From Siniperca chuatsi (taxonomy: Eukaryota > Chordata > Actinopteri > Centrarchiformes > Sinipercidae), in assembly GCF_020085105.1 (NCBI RefSeq), contig NC_058056.1, forward strand, positions 13,018,929 to 13,082,928: a stretch of DNA of 64,000 nt, given 5' to 3'. Below, one piece after another: positions 55,983 to 64,000 of the stretch. The first letter of the stretch is position 1, and every line of letters starts with the position of its first letter. Position numbers and translations under genes: made by a program. Below the pieces are notes generated by a model. It saw only the letters and a program-made list of their open reading frames with translations. It had not been told where the DNA came from and did not search any database.

Positions 55983-58900
55983 CGTCATCAGTATGACACA
56001 TTCACACCAGCTGTAAATCACTGGGTCTCACTTCAAATTTGCCCAAGTTTTGTCATTTGGACGAAGAGCTTCCAGACCACAGTGAGCATGTCAGAAAAGT
56101 CATGCATCATCTACATCAGCAAGTAATGACATATTCTTATTATAGTACGTCATACTGCGCTGGAACGGATGACTGTGAAAACGATTGCACAGAAATCATG
56201 AATTTTAGTGACCACAGAGAGCCACCCACTGTACTGTACCTTCACATGAGAGCCCATTGGGTGCCACTGTGAAGCCTGGGTCACATGCCATACAGGAGAA
56301 GGAGCCTTCTGTGTTGGTGCAAACACCCATGGGGCACACACCTGGGGTCTGGCACTCATCAATATCTAAGAGGCAGAAGAAGAAGAAAAGGTTAGCTATA
56401 GGTTATCATTTCAAGCACAGGGACCTCTAAAGAGTCCACTTTTTGATCGTTCACTGTCTTATCTGTTAAAAAATTATTAATGGCTGAGTGTGACTCAGCC
56501 TATCATACAATAAGCAAATCCCTCTTTATTAGACAGCACTGACAGTGTTTTATTAAAAAGGGTGGAAAGATAAGTATGCGGGACGGTCATCGAATCCAAA
56601 ACAGCAAGCTATTACAGGTGGCGTATAATTACTGTATCTACAAACAGTCACTGGCTCGCTGTTATGTGATCATTGGAAATTCCTCGAGCCGGTACAGATT
56701 GTATTTCTAACGGAGAAAATAGAGTGGGCCATTGTTAAGTGATTGAGACGGCTTCGTTTTGCCTTTGGGTGAACAGAGAGAGCAGTACGTGGAAGGCAGA
56801 GGGAGTGGTTGACTTCATTTCAAATTAAGCCCTTAATATTTTCCATGGCATCAGAGACATCCATTAAAATCCTATCAGAGGCCGACTTGGACTCTGGCTT
56901 GTTTTGTAAAACTTTTTCCCAGTGCAAGACACATATCAGTGGGGGATCTTCCTCCTGGGCTAGACCCACACTTCCATTCAAAAACACACCGCAGTATATA
57001 TGACTAACTGAGGCCATGTTTGAATCCATTTAAATAATCATTCCATTTCTGCTTCCCATGAAGTCATGACAGATCTAACCTCCCTGGATTCGTCAAAGCA
57101 GCCGTTTCACTGCATTGATCTCATAAATCATGTCATAACAAATTACTGAGCACTGTAAAGATTTTCTGTAATCATGTTCTGGTTCTAATGCATTCCTTTT
57201 TTTTACTGTGGTCCATGGTAACTTTGGCCCCAGTTTACAATAATGACAGCTCAAACTGTTCTAAGCAGGTAGGTAAACACAGAGGTAGTTTTACCCTCAC
57301 AGCTGTAACCATCCTCGGACAGTTGCAGGCCGGCTCCACAGCTCCTGCAGGTGTAGGATCCTAGGGTGTTCAAGCACAGCTGGCCCAGGCACGTGTTAGC
57401 CACCAAGCACTCATCCACATCTGGACACAAATACATGGACACATCATAGCACAGATTACCATCTCTGGCTTCAAATAAATAAAGCCCGCCAGTTGTAATC
57501 AGTTAGATCGATAATCACTAGAACTGGGAATTACAAATGTCGGCACCTCTATCTTTTTAGCTGAGCTAGCTGCAGGACATTTGCCTGACATCATTTTGTT
57601 CTATTTGAGGGCTGGTGTCTCATTGTGTTGAGCAAGGATCAGATGAGCGGTGCCAGAGACGGAGGGGTTCAGGATCCAGCTATGATGTGATGTCTAGAAG
57701 GAGTATTTTGGGCTTTTGAACTCTTTTGAAGAAGATGGGGCTTTGGGGTCAAAGCTGTCACACCTGATGCTGTTTACATACAACCTGAACCAGCTGGCAC
57801 ATTCACCCTTAACCACGACTTTGTTGGGTATTAAGGCAAGGCCTGGCATGTTTGAATAGAAGAGGAAGCTACACACACCTGTGCTCAAGTATACAAACAT
57901 AAGAAAAGCACATTCCTGCACAAACACAGCCAAAAGCCTCACCATCACACTGCTGTCCATCCTCAGAGACTCTGAAACCAGGTTGACAGGTGACACATGT
58001 GAAGGACCCCTCTGTGTTTGTACAGGTTCCCTGGGGGCACGTAGTGGGCAGCGCACACTCATCAATATCTGGAAACAACACAGACGGTTAGACATTCAGT
58101 GCAGGACAGGGGTGTCTCTACAGCCAAGAAAAAAGACCCAAATTCACAATGAAAGGCAAGAACCACTATCAAGCTGAATTCAATATACTGTACATATGGT
58201 GTTATGCAGGAGTTCATTTGGATGAGTGGTGTTGAATAAACCAACCTTCACAGAGCTCCCCGTCATATGATACTCTGTACCCTGTAGGGCAGTTCTCACA
58301 GGTGTAAGAGCCTTCCGTGTTTAGACAGATCCCGTTGGCACAGGTAGAGAGGGACAGGCACTCGTCAATATCTGGAAGAAACACACCAGCACAAACATGC
58401 ATGTACATCACTATAAATACTGAATAATATGTGGAGGGAATTCAGCTGCACATGAAAGGAGTTTTAATGGTGAGTTGACAAACTGCCCAGATGTGTTGAG
58501 TAAGCCTTTAACAGTAGTAACAGTATTAACTTGTGTTTTTTACTGAATGAGGAGCACAACTGGAGATTGAATTTACCTTCACACCTCTGCCGGTCTTGAG
58601 ACACTCTGTAGCCAGCCTTACATCTGGTACAGGTGTAGGATCCCTCCGTGTTAGCACACACCCCACCAAGACACAAGTCACCTTGGGCACACTCATCCAC
58701 ATCTGCAAACAAAAATACCAAATTCACCACAAATGGGCAGACAAATTATCACTATCTACCAGTGTTTGTTGGAACAACTGCAGCTTAGTGTAAATCATTA
58801 GACCTTCACATCTCAGTCCATCAGCAGATGGTCCAAACCCAGGCCTGCAGTTCTGGCAATTGTAGGAACCTGCAGTGTTGATGCAAATTCCCGTGGGGCA

Positions 58901-61900
58901 CACATTACCAGTTGCACACTCGTTGACATCTAACAAAAAGAAATCATTTGCAGACATTATTCTGCTGTCGTGAGAGCTCCACCAGCTGAGAAGTATGCAG
59001 TGATGAATTACACCCAACAGCTCTAGATAATCCGTTGCAGACCTTCACAGGCTTTGCTGTCTGAGGTGACTTGGTAACCGTGGTTACAGGTGCATTTATG
59101 GGTGCCGTCCAGATTGACACAGCGGCCGTGGAGACAGACTCCAGGGAGCACACACTCGTCTACATCTGGAGGGAAGATACAGAAGAAGAAAAAGGGGGCC
59201 TCAGAAAATAAAGACAACCGCTAACTCTTTGTAGCCCTTTCATAAACCTTCAATGGTGCTGCGTGGCTTCTGTAGAAGCACTGTGGGGAACTATTCACAG
59301 AGCTGTTACTTTGATTTGGGAAGTTCATAATGTCTGACTGACCTTCTGACTGACAGTTACCTTGGCAAATGCTGTCCAGTGAGAGTTTGTATCCTTGGAA
59401 ACAGTTGCACCTATAGGAGCCCTCGGTGTTGACACACCTACCAGGACCGCACATTGTTTGGTTCAAGCACTCATTTACATCTGAGGAAAGAAAGGGTCAG
59501 GCAGGACACAATATATGAGAAGGGGATTTTAGGTTTCATCCACAATTACACTGTGTGATTAGAGTCAGTAAAAAGTCTCACTCACTCTTTCTAGTGGTAT
59601 CTAGACATTTTGATTTTTTTTTTATCTATTTTTCAGATTTCTGCCACCACCCTGATACAATGAAAGTAAATGGAATTTCAGTTGTGGTGCTTATAACATA
59701 CATGCTGTAAAAGCCGTGAACAAAATTCCATTTCTCTCCATTTTATAAGGGTGAAGGTAGAAAACCCAAAGAAAGATATTTCTCAAAACCTAGGAACATA
59801 ACTAAAACCAAAACCAGCTGAATGGCTAGATACCACTAAAGGTAAATAAGAAAATGTGTTATTTTTGTAGTTTGGGTGTACTGATCCTTTAACATAAGAT
59901 AAAATATAAGATGCAAAGTGGAATTGGGCCATTGTAGCAGGAAACAACAACAAGAAAATACAAATAAAGATGGGTCTACAAAATAAGGGTCACAGTACAG
60001 CAGTAAAGGGGAAACGATTACAGTACAATTAGTGTGCAAAATGACTGCAAAACAGTCATTATAGTACATCAGTGCACAGACCCTCATCTCATTCATGAAG
60101 GCCTTTTACTATTTGCAGCAGTAGCTGTCTTTTCCACTTCATGAGTCAGAACAGTTTACCCAGGAATTATGTTTGTGGTAAAGCTCACGCAGAAATAATG
60201 TTTTATAGTGGAATTTATCAAGTGTTAACAATGGCAATTTTTCAGGTTGGGTGAAGGTGTGGGAAGAGAAAGTCTGAAGTGAAGTCTTATTATGTGAGTG
60301 TAAGAGACAGAGCAAGAGATATTAAAGGAGGGAAGGGAAAGGGGGGAGAGGAAGGAAAAGTATTTTTCTGCAAAGGAGGTGGAGAGAGGACGCTGCCGAG
60401 AGGTGATAGAGATGCCGAAACAGAGAGCTCAGTGAAAACACTGCAAGAGAGTCACAGACTGGGTTTTGTTTGCCTAGCCGGGGGCATTGCCAGACGTCTG
60501 TCAGTGTGGCCCGTTGCTTTGTTTCCGCAATCATCCGGCATCTCTCAGGCCTCTGCGATAAGCCCTGACAAGGGAATGGAGCTGTTTTCTCTATCACACC
60601 AGCAATTAGGCTTATCCACGATTCGGCCAATTGGGCCCAAACCACTGTGCTACCGTCAATTGACTGAAGCAAATACTGGAAACCCAGTGCTCATGTTGCC
60701 TGTTTTATGTGACTCCCACAGCGCCAGATGTATACTGTAGGCCTGTTAGCGCTGCCTGGGCGGATGTTCAGAGTAAAAATATTTACCTCCAGTGTTATCC
60801 TTCATTTACAGGGTTCCTCTCAGTTACTATATATACACTACAGATTTACAATGAATTAATAATATATAATAAGTAGTTGAAGTGGTGTTTTCACGAGACT
60901 TTAAACAAGGGCATCAGTGGTAAGACTCACTGAGAAATCGACTATAAAGAACTCCAAATGACTACTAAAGTTAATTTCCATATTTTCCATCCTCATTCAG
61001 TCTTTCAGCTTTTCACATTTCTGGAATACTCACTCCAGGAGCTTAGGTTTCCAAACAAATTAGAGGGGTGCAAGGTCATAGAGATGGGATGTGGTAACAC
61101 CAGTCAGGCTCTTATGCAACAGGGAGCTGCTAGCGAGTTAGCTTAAACACAACACACACCAAATGTAGTTTGTCGGCCATTTCTGTATTCAAATCTAATA
61201 ATACGCAAGTGAGACTTTACAATGGACCACAGACAACACTATGGTGAGTGAGATAATTTGTTTGCATGTCTTGACCTCTTCACAGTGGGGAATTCACCCT
61301 TAGACCTTCTCATACATCTCATGTGACTCCTCGGTCCTCTCACCTAGCCCAGCAGTAGTAATAAAGCCTCGCTGGCCTCCGCTGGGCCCGACAGTACAGT
61401 GGCCAGAGCTCTCCAAAAATAATACGCTGTTTGTTCAAGGCTGTGGCCAAGAGAAAATATTTGGACTCTCCCAAATTATGTATTATAAACAATCTTTTTA
61501 CGGGGGCCAGTGATAACGAAAGATCAGCAATAACACGGTGACTGTGTTTAAACAATATTTGGGATATGCAGAGGCTGCTGGGTGGAGGAGTTGATATATC
61601 ATACGTGGAAACACTGAATGGAGAGAGAGGGCGGAGGGCTGTCCATGGCCCACGCAATACAGCCATCATCATCATCATGTGGTTTTGGGCTGTCGTGTGG
61701 GGGCCCAGTAGCGGTCCATGCTGGCCATAAAACATCCAATATAAAGTCTTTTGAAGCATAAAGTACAATTTATTTTATATAATTTCTGTGCACATCAGCA
61801 GTCAGAGTGTCCCTTTAAGCAAAAAGCCACAATTCAGTGAAATTAATTCAGCCTGTGCTATTTGTTGAACTGTACAGCATCATAAGCTGTCAGGAAGTCA

Positions 61901-63583
61901 TTAACAGCACAGCTTGTTGCCATGCCACCTTGGTTATTTTTGGTGATGCTGGAGCAGCAGCTTTGTCTACGTAAATGTTACCTAATACAGGAAGCTTTTA
62001 CAGTGTAAGAGGGGAAACCCAGCATATTTCCATGTAGCGGTCAGAAATACCCTAAGGAGTTCGGGTAGAGGTGGTGGTGCTGCTGCTGTGATGGGGTGTG
62101 GGGTTGACTTACCCACACATCTCTCATCGGCAGGCCTGAACCCTGGGCCGCAACTCTGGCACTGGAAGGAGCCGAGAGTGTTGACGCAGACACCGTTGGG
62201 ACAGGAGCTGGGATCTCTGCACTCATCTACATCTGCTCAGGGAGAAGGTGGGACATGAAAACAATCATTTGAATTAGTTGTTACTAAAACAATATGCACA
62301 TGCATGGAAGAAAGAGGGTGTAAGGTCACAAATGCTAATATATACAAACACACAATGCCTCTGTCACGAACTGAGCATAGTTTTCTTCCTGGCTTCAACT
62401 AGAGGAAAATACATGTGTTTTGTTACCAGGCTACACATTAACTCATGGCAGCAAACAAATACGTCTGGCTAGGACTGTGCTTACGTGAACTTGATTATGA
62501 GTGCGTAGGTGCTTGTGCATGCATGTCACCTTCGCATAGGCCTCTCCATGACTTGGCGAAGCCACTGTTGCATTCACAGGTGTAAGATCCTTCTGTGTTG
62601 AGGCATTTGCCATTCTGGCACTTGTTGGGCATGCTGCACTCATTAATGTCTGCCAGATTGAATGAAAACCAAGGGGAACAGAAAAGAAAGTGACTATTGT
62701 GTTCCAAAGCATTAATTAGGGCAGGATGCTTTTTAAATGAACAGCGCTGACAGACAAGAACTTGTGGTGCTCTAGTGAGAGTGGAGTCAGAAAGCTAACA
62801 GCAGCCTGTGGTGGCTTTCATCCATTGGAAACATTATGTCTCCTGCTGTAATTTCGGCTGTGTCTCACCTTGACAGAACTTCCTGTTCTGGGTGATCACC
62901 TGGCTGTAGCCGCTGTGGCATTGACAGGTGTAGGAGCCATAGTTGTTTATACAGTGGGCCTTCCCTTCACATGGGTCCTCGTCACACTCATTCACATCTA
63001 CAATGGGAGACAGAGAAAGAAAGTAGACGAGATCGAACGCATTACATTACATTGAAGTTCCATTTCACCAGCAGAAACTGTTCACTTTCCAAGCCCAGAC
63101 TTTAGAGCTCCTCTACTGCACAGGCAGAGCAGAGGCTGCGATCAAGGCCTTCACCGTGAGGTAAGGGATCACAGCACCGTGGCAGCTCTTTTGGATGGCC
63201 TGTACGCTGTTGTCAGGCATCACGGAACAGGTCAGCATAAACAAACGGATCCCTTTCATTTTGGCTCACTTCATTTCTAAAGGCTTCTATGCCATGTAAT
63301 GTTTGGTGTTGAGGACTTGCACAGAGATGATGATAGACAGAGCCGCTGGGGCCTCGAGTATCAACATGTGTGTGTTTGTGTGCCCCTCCTTCTCTTTGAG
63401 TGTCCCACCGTTACCCCTGTCTTACTCCATCTCCTTTTCTCTCCCATTGGTGCTTACCAATGCAGTTGGTCTGCAGTGCACTGAGCTTGAATCCTGGCTC
63501 ACAGTGGCAGGTGTAGCCAGTCTGCACAGGAATACATTTCCCATGGCCACATATGGCGGGGGTGGTGGCACACTTGTCAATAC
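38697..63583 (-). CDS. ltbp2: ltbp2, latent TGF-beta binding protein 2; last 26 exons (3' partial gene)
   Basis: Secreted extracellular-matrix protein of the fibrillin/LTBP superfamily, associated with microfibrils (known role). On the minus strand I place 26 exons with symmetric phase 1-1 borders, each length divisible by three; the last ends at TGA 38697-38699. Module order is 18 EGF-like (mostly calcium-binding, D-x-D/N-E-C start), TB, EGF, EGF, TB plus proline/acidic linker, EGF, EGF. Paralogue choice: [35 protein letters not shown] with [10 protein letters not shown], and PGYEYG are LTBP2-like, and the 14q24.3 synteny agrees. Some modules (CYYNLND in the first TB, the terminal EGF) look more like LTBP1/4. 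Upstream exons (signal peptide, first TB and hybrid domains) lie beyond the right edge. Confidence 0.92.
39005..39345. repeat. Long polypyrimidine (CTTCC/CCTTT)n tract
   Basis: About 340 bp almost purely C and T on the plus strand, so purine-rich on the ltbp2 transcript. Imperfect CTTCC, CCCTC and CTTT units. An open frame across it (38956-39378) is a low-complexity artefact. Confidence 0.95.
39615..39990 (-). repeat. Dispersed teleost repeat (family A), inverted copy, interrupted
   Basis: The reverse complement contains AGCAAATCCTCACATTTAAG, GGAACCAGAGAATG, CCAACAGTCCAAAACCCCAA and ATTAATCGACTAAT-like ends, matching the copy at about 43150-43440. It is split by the insertion at 39798-39921. 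Confidence 0.7.
39798..39921 (+). mobile_element. 5'-truncated LINE (L2/CR1-like) or SINE 3' end, with 12-bp target duplication
   Basis: Carries the fish LINE tail phrases CCAGGGTGTACCCTGCC, GGGATAGGCTCCAG, CGCGACCCCTAACGGGA and an (ATGG)n 3' end. Flanked by direct repeats ATATTATAGTCA at 39786-39797 and 39922-39933. Only the last about 120 bp of the element is present. Confidence 0.8.
42127..42687 (-). CDS. ltbp2: ltbp2 last TB domain and proline/acidic linker
   Basis: Exons 42514-42687 ([14 protein letters not shown] ... [20 protein letters not shown] ... CPRRDS) and 42127-42405 ([12 protein letters not shown], then [11 protein letters not shown] and a long P, E, D, Y-rich linker). The eighth cysteine of the TB fold is in MCNLP. 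The linker is probably disordered and protease-accessible (inference). Confidence 0.9.
42811..43104 (+). mobile_element. Non-LTR retrotransposon 3' remnant in ltbp2 intron
   Basis: A plus-strand frame reads [20 protein letters not shown], like the FKYLGxxIDNKLS region after the reverse-transcriptase domain of fish LINEs. A 3' end follows: TTCCCTCCTGGGACAATAAAGACTC with a TCTGTCT tail. Strongly truncated, with stops upstream. Confidence 0.6.
43150..43440 (+). repeat. Dispersed teleost repeat (family A)
   Basis: Contains TTGTTTGTCCGAACAACAATC, CCAAAACCCAAAGATATTAC, AGCAACAAATCCTCAC and GAAGCTAGAACC, the same phrases as the other copies at 33440 and (inverted) 39615. Lies directly after the LINE remnant. 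Confidence 0.7.
43510..44257 (-). CDS. ltbp2: ltbp2 EGF modules 19-20 between the TB domains
   Basis: Exons 44129-44257 ([19 protein letters not shown] ... [11 protein letters not shown]) and 43510-43650 ([20 protein letters not shown] ... CIGLNTTE, with an NTT sequon). The second exon's donor is GTTTTA, weak, but the reading frame joins correctly to the next exon. Confidence 0.88.
44632..45022 (-). CDS. ltbp2: ltbp2 TB (8-Cys) domain following the long EGF array
   Basis: Exons 44816-45022 and 44632-44724. A linker rich in P/A precedes [20 protein letters not shown], the triple-cysteine signature [17 protein letters not shown], then [11 protein letters not shown] and [11 protein letters not shown]. 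This is the position of the latent TGF-beta-binding TB3 in LTBP1. The stretch between two cysteines is EIHA, so it has the two-residue insertion that is FP in LTBP1 and absent in human LTBP2 (from memory). Confidence 0.9.
45023..46060. other. ltbp2 intron, noncoding
   Basis: Nothing recognised. Moderately GC-balanced around 45200-45350. Confidence 0.5.
46061..47338 (-). CDS. ltbp2: ltbp2 EGF modules 17-18
   Basis: Exons 47210-47338 ([21 protein letters not shown]) and 46061-46195 ([21 protein letters not shown], ends ITSQCRSL). The donor of the first is GTCTGT, a weak consensus, but it is the only GT giving phase 1. Confidence 0.88.
46196..47209. other. ltbp2 intron, AT-rich noncoding
   Basis: Nothing recognised. 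Confidence 0.5.
47339..52863. other. ltbp2 5.5-kb intron
   Basis: No exon recognised between EGF modules 16 and 17. GC-balanced stretches at about 49080-49290, 50100-50420 and 52320-52630 stand out from the AT-rich background and could be regulatory. A CA/AC-rich patch lies at about 51860-51960. ORFs of 60-122 codons lack domains. Confidence 0.5.
52864..55925 (-). CDS. ltbp2: ltbp2 EGF modules 13-16
   Basis: Exons 55806-55925 ([20 protein letters not shown]), 55519-55644 ([18 protein letters not shown]), 53638-53760 ([20 protein letters not shown]) and 52864-52992 ([19 protein letters not shown] ... FMGCQPG). Module 16 with CGTW and GCQPG is diagnostic for LTBP2. Module 13 is bounded by microsatellites at both splice sites. 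Confidence 0.9.
53761..55518. other. ltbp2 1.8-kb intron, noncoding
   Basis: No exon or known repeat recognised between EGF modules 14 and 15. Confidence 0.5.
55763..55805. repeat. (TG)n-(TA)n microsatellite at the ltbp2 module 13 donor
   Basis: Runs directly into the donor site. The transcript reads GTATATATA from the first intron base. Confidence 0.9.
55926..55980. repeat. (CA)n microsatellite at the ltbp2 module 13 acceptor
   Basis: About 20 CA units at 55938-55978. On the transcript it is a (TG)n run ending about a dozen nt before the AG. Confidence 0.95.
56240..58929 (-). CDS. ltbp2: ltbp2 EGF modules 7-12, tandem CxxC-type array
   Basis: Six exons of exactly 126 nt: 58804-58929, 58577-58702, 58246-58371, 57943-58068, 57295-57420, 56240-56365. 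Each has the form (D)xxEC ... CxxGxCxNTxGSxxC-x-x-C, with a two-residue spacing between the fifth-position cysteines instead of one (CQNC, CTRC, CENC, CVTC, CRSC, CMAC). Identical length, phase and architecture point to tandem exon duplication. The human protein, as I recall it, has only two modules in this interval. Confidence 0.9.
56366..57294. other. ltbp2 intron between EGF modules 11 and 12
   Basis: No exon or recognised repeat. Confidence 0.5.
59043..59480 (-). CDS. ltbp2: ltbp2 EGF modules 5-6
   Basis: Exons 59361-59480 ([20 protein letters not shown], contains an NQT N-glycosylation-type sequon) and 59043-59165 ([20 protein letters not shown] ... [11 protein letters not shown]). Module 6 matches the human LTPGVCAHGKC module. 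Module 5 has no obvious human counterpart. Confidence 0.9.
59481..62112. other. ltbp2 2.6-kb intron
   Basis: No exon between EGF modules 4 and 5. GC-balanced blocks at about 60440-60680 (contains CAATTAGGC) and 61340-61720 might be conserved noncoding DNA. An ATC run lies at about 61665-61678. Confidence 0.5.
62113..63583 (-). CDS. ltbp2: ltbp2 EGF modules 1-4 of the window
   Basis: Exons 63458-63583 ([16 protein letters not shown], with K replacing the usual E of the calcium site), 62869-62997 ([17 protein letters not shown]), 62530-62649 ([17 protein letters not shown]) and 62113-62232 ([17 protein letters not shown], with a CQSC loop). Order and text align with the start of the long EGF array of human LTBP2 as I remember it. 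63584-64000 upstream is intron. Confidence 0.9.
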
Positions 63584-64000
63584 CTATAAAAAGCCATAGA
63601 GATGTGTACAGTCATTACTCAGAAAGCAGACACAAGTATTATTGACCTAGAATTACATAACATTACAGACACTGTAAAAAAAATAAAAATAAAAAAACTA
63701 CATTCCACTAACACATGTTGTTCTCCATGGGAACCCGTCTTGCTGTTTTATAGGTGGGGTCTTGGATGAGAGGACAGGTTTTACAGCACTGTAGTGTTCT
63801 AACAGGTGGTATGGAGCTCTTACAAAGGGGTCGGCAAGAAACAGGTCATGCACAGTAGAGCCTGACATTAGTGTTGTTCTTGTCCTTTTCCGTCCAAATG
63901 GACTGTGGTAAAATAGAGACATTGAACTGGGCCCCTGTGTCTGGTTAAGGAGGACAAACCTCACTACAGTATCTCTTTTTCTATAGGTTTACTGCAAATT
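63584..64000. other. ltbp2 intron at right window edge
   Basis: Noncoding. No exon found before the window ends, so the N-terminal part of ltbp2 lies outside. Confidence 0.6.

Noticed and set aside
38697..63583. ltbp1, ltbp4 or fibrillin instead of ltbp2
   Set aside because: Single modules resemble LTBP1/LTBP4, but module order, the CGTW and DPCEGKAHC modules and synteny with vsx2-lin52-pomt2 favour ltbp2. A fibrillin would have more TB domains between EGFs.

Overview
This is a stretch of a teleost (ray-finned fish) genome, probably a percomorph. Evidence: vertebrate genes with many small exons and GT-AG introns, several dispersed repeats of a kind I recognise from fish genomes, abundant CA and ATGG microsatellites, and a nearly intact Ty3/gypsy LTR retrotransposon. 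All four protein-coding genes lie on the minus strand: ltbp2 (3' part only), pomt2 (complete), lin52 (complete) and vsx2 (5' part only). Human VSX2, LIN52, POMT2 and LTBP2 all map to 14q24.3, so the window is a conserved syntenic block.

Layout from left to right. 1-2597: exons 1-3 of vsx2 (retinal progenitor/bipolar cell homeobox gene); later exons lie off the left edge. 2598-7260: vsx2 upstream DNA with fish repeats and ATTA-rich candidate enhancers. 7633-18850: lin52 (MuvB/DREAM subunit, six coding exons, 112 codons). Its 9-kb last intron holds several further candidate regulatory blocks, probably for vsx2. 19848-35233: pomt2 (protein O-mannosyltransferase 2, 21 coding exons, 763 codons). 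Its intron 11 was about 104 bp and has been expanded by an 8.1-kb LTR retrotransposon (23752-31847) inserted in the same orientation, 24 nt from the exon 12 splice acceptor. 35234-38170: intergenic DNA and probable ltbp2 3' UTR. 38697-63583: the last 26 exons of ltbp2, giving 18 EGF-like modules, a TB domain, 2 EGF, a TB domain with linker, and 2 terminal EGF; the N-terminal exons lie beyond 64000.

The retrotransposon has about 1% diverged LTRs (apart from one deletion), a tRNA-Pro primer binding site, a polypurine tract, and a Gag resembling the vertebrate PNMA family. Its gag and pol are broken by frameshifts and by a deletion over the reverse-transcriptase catalytic motif. I see no RNA genes, CRISPR arrays or prokaryotic features. 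Exon boundaries were derived by hand from splice signals, reading frame and remembered family sequences. Coding lengths were checked for divisibility by three in lin52, pomt2, vsx2 exons 1-3 and the ltbp2 exons.
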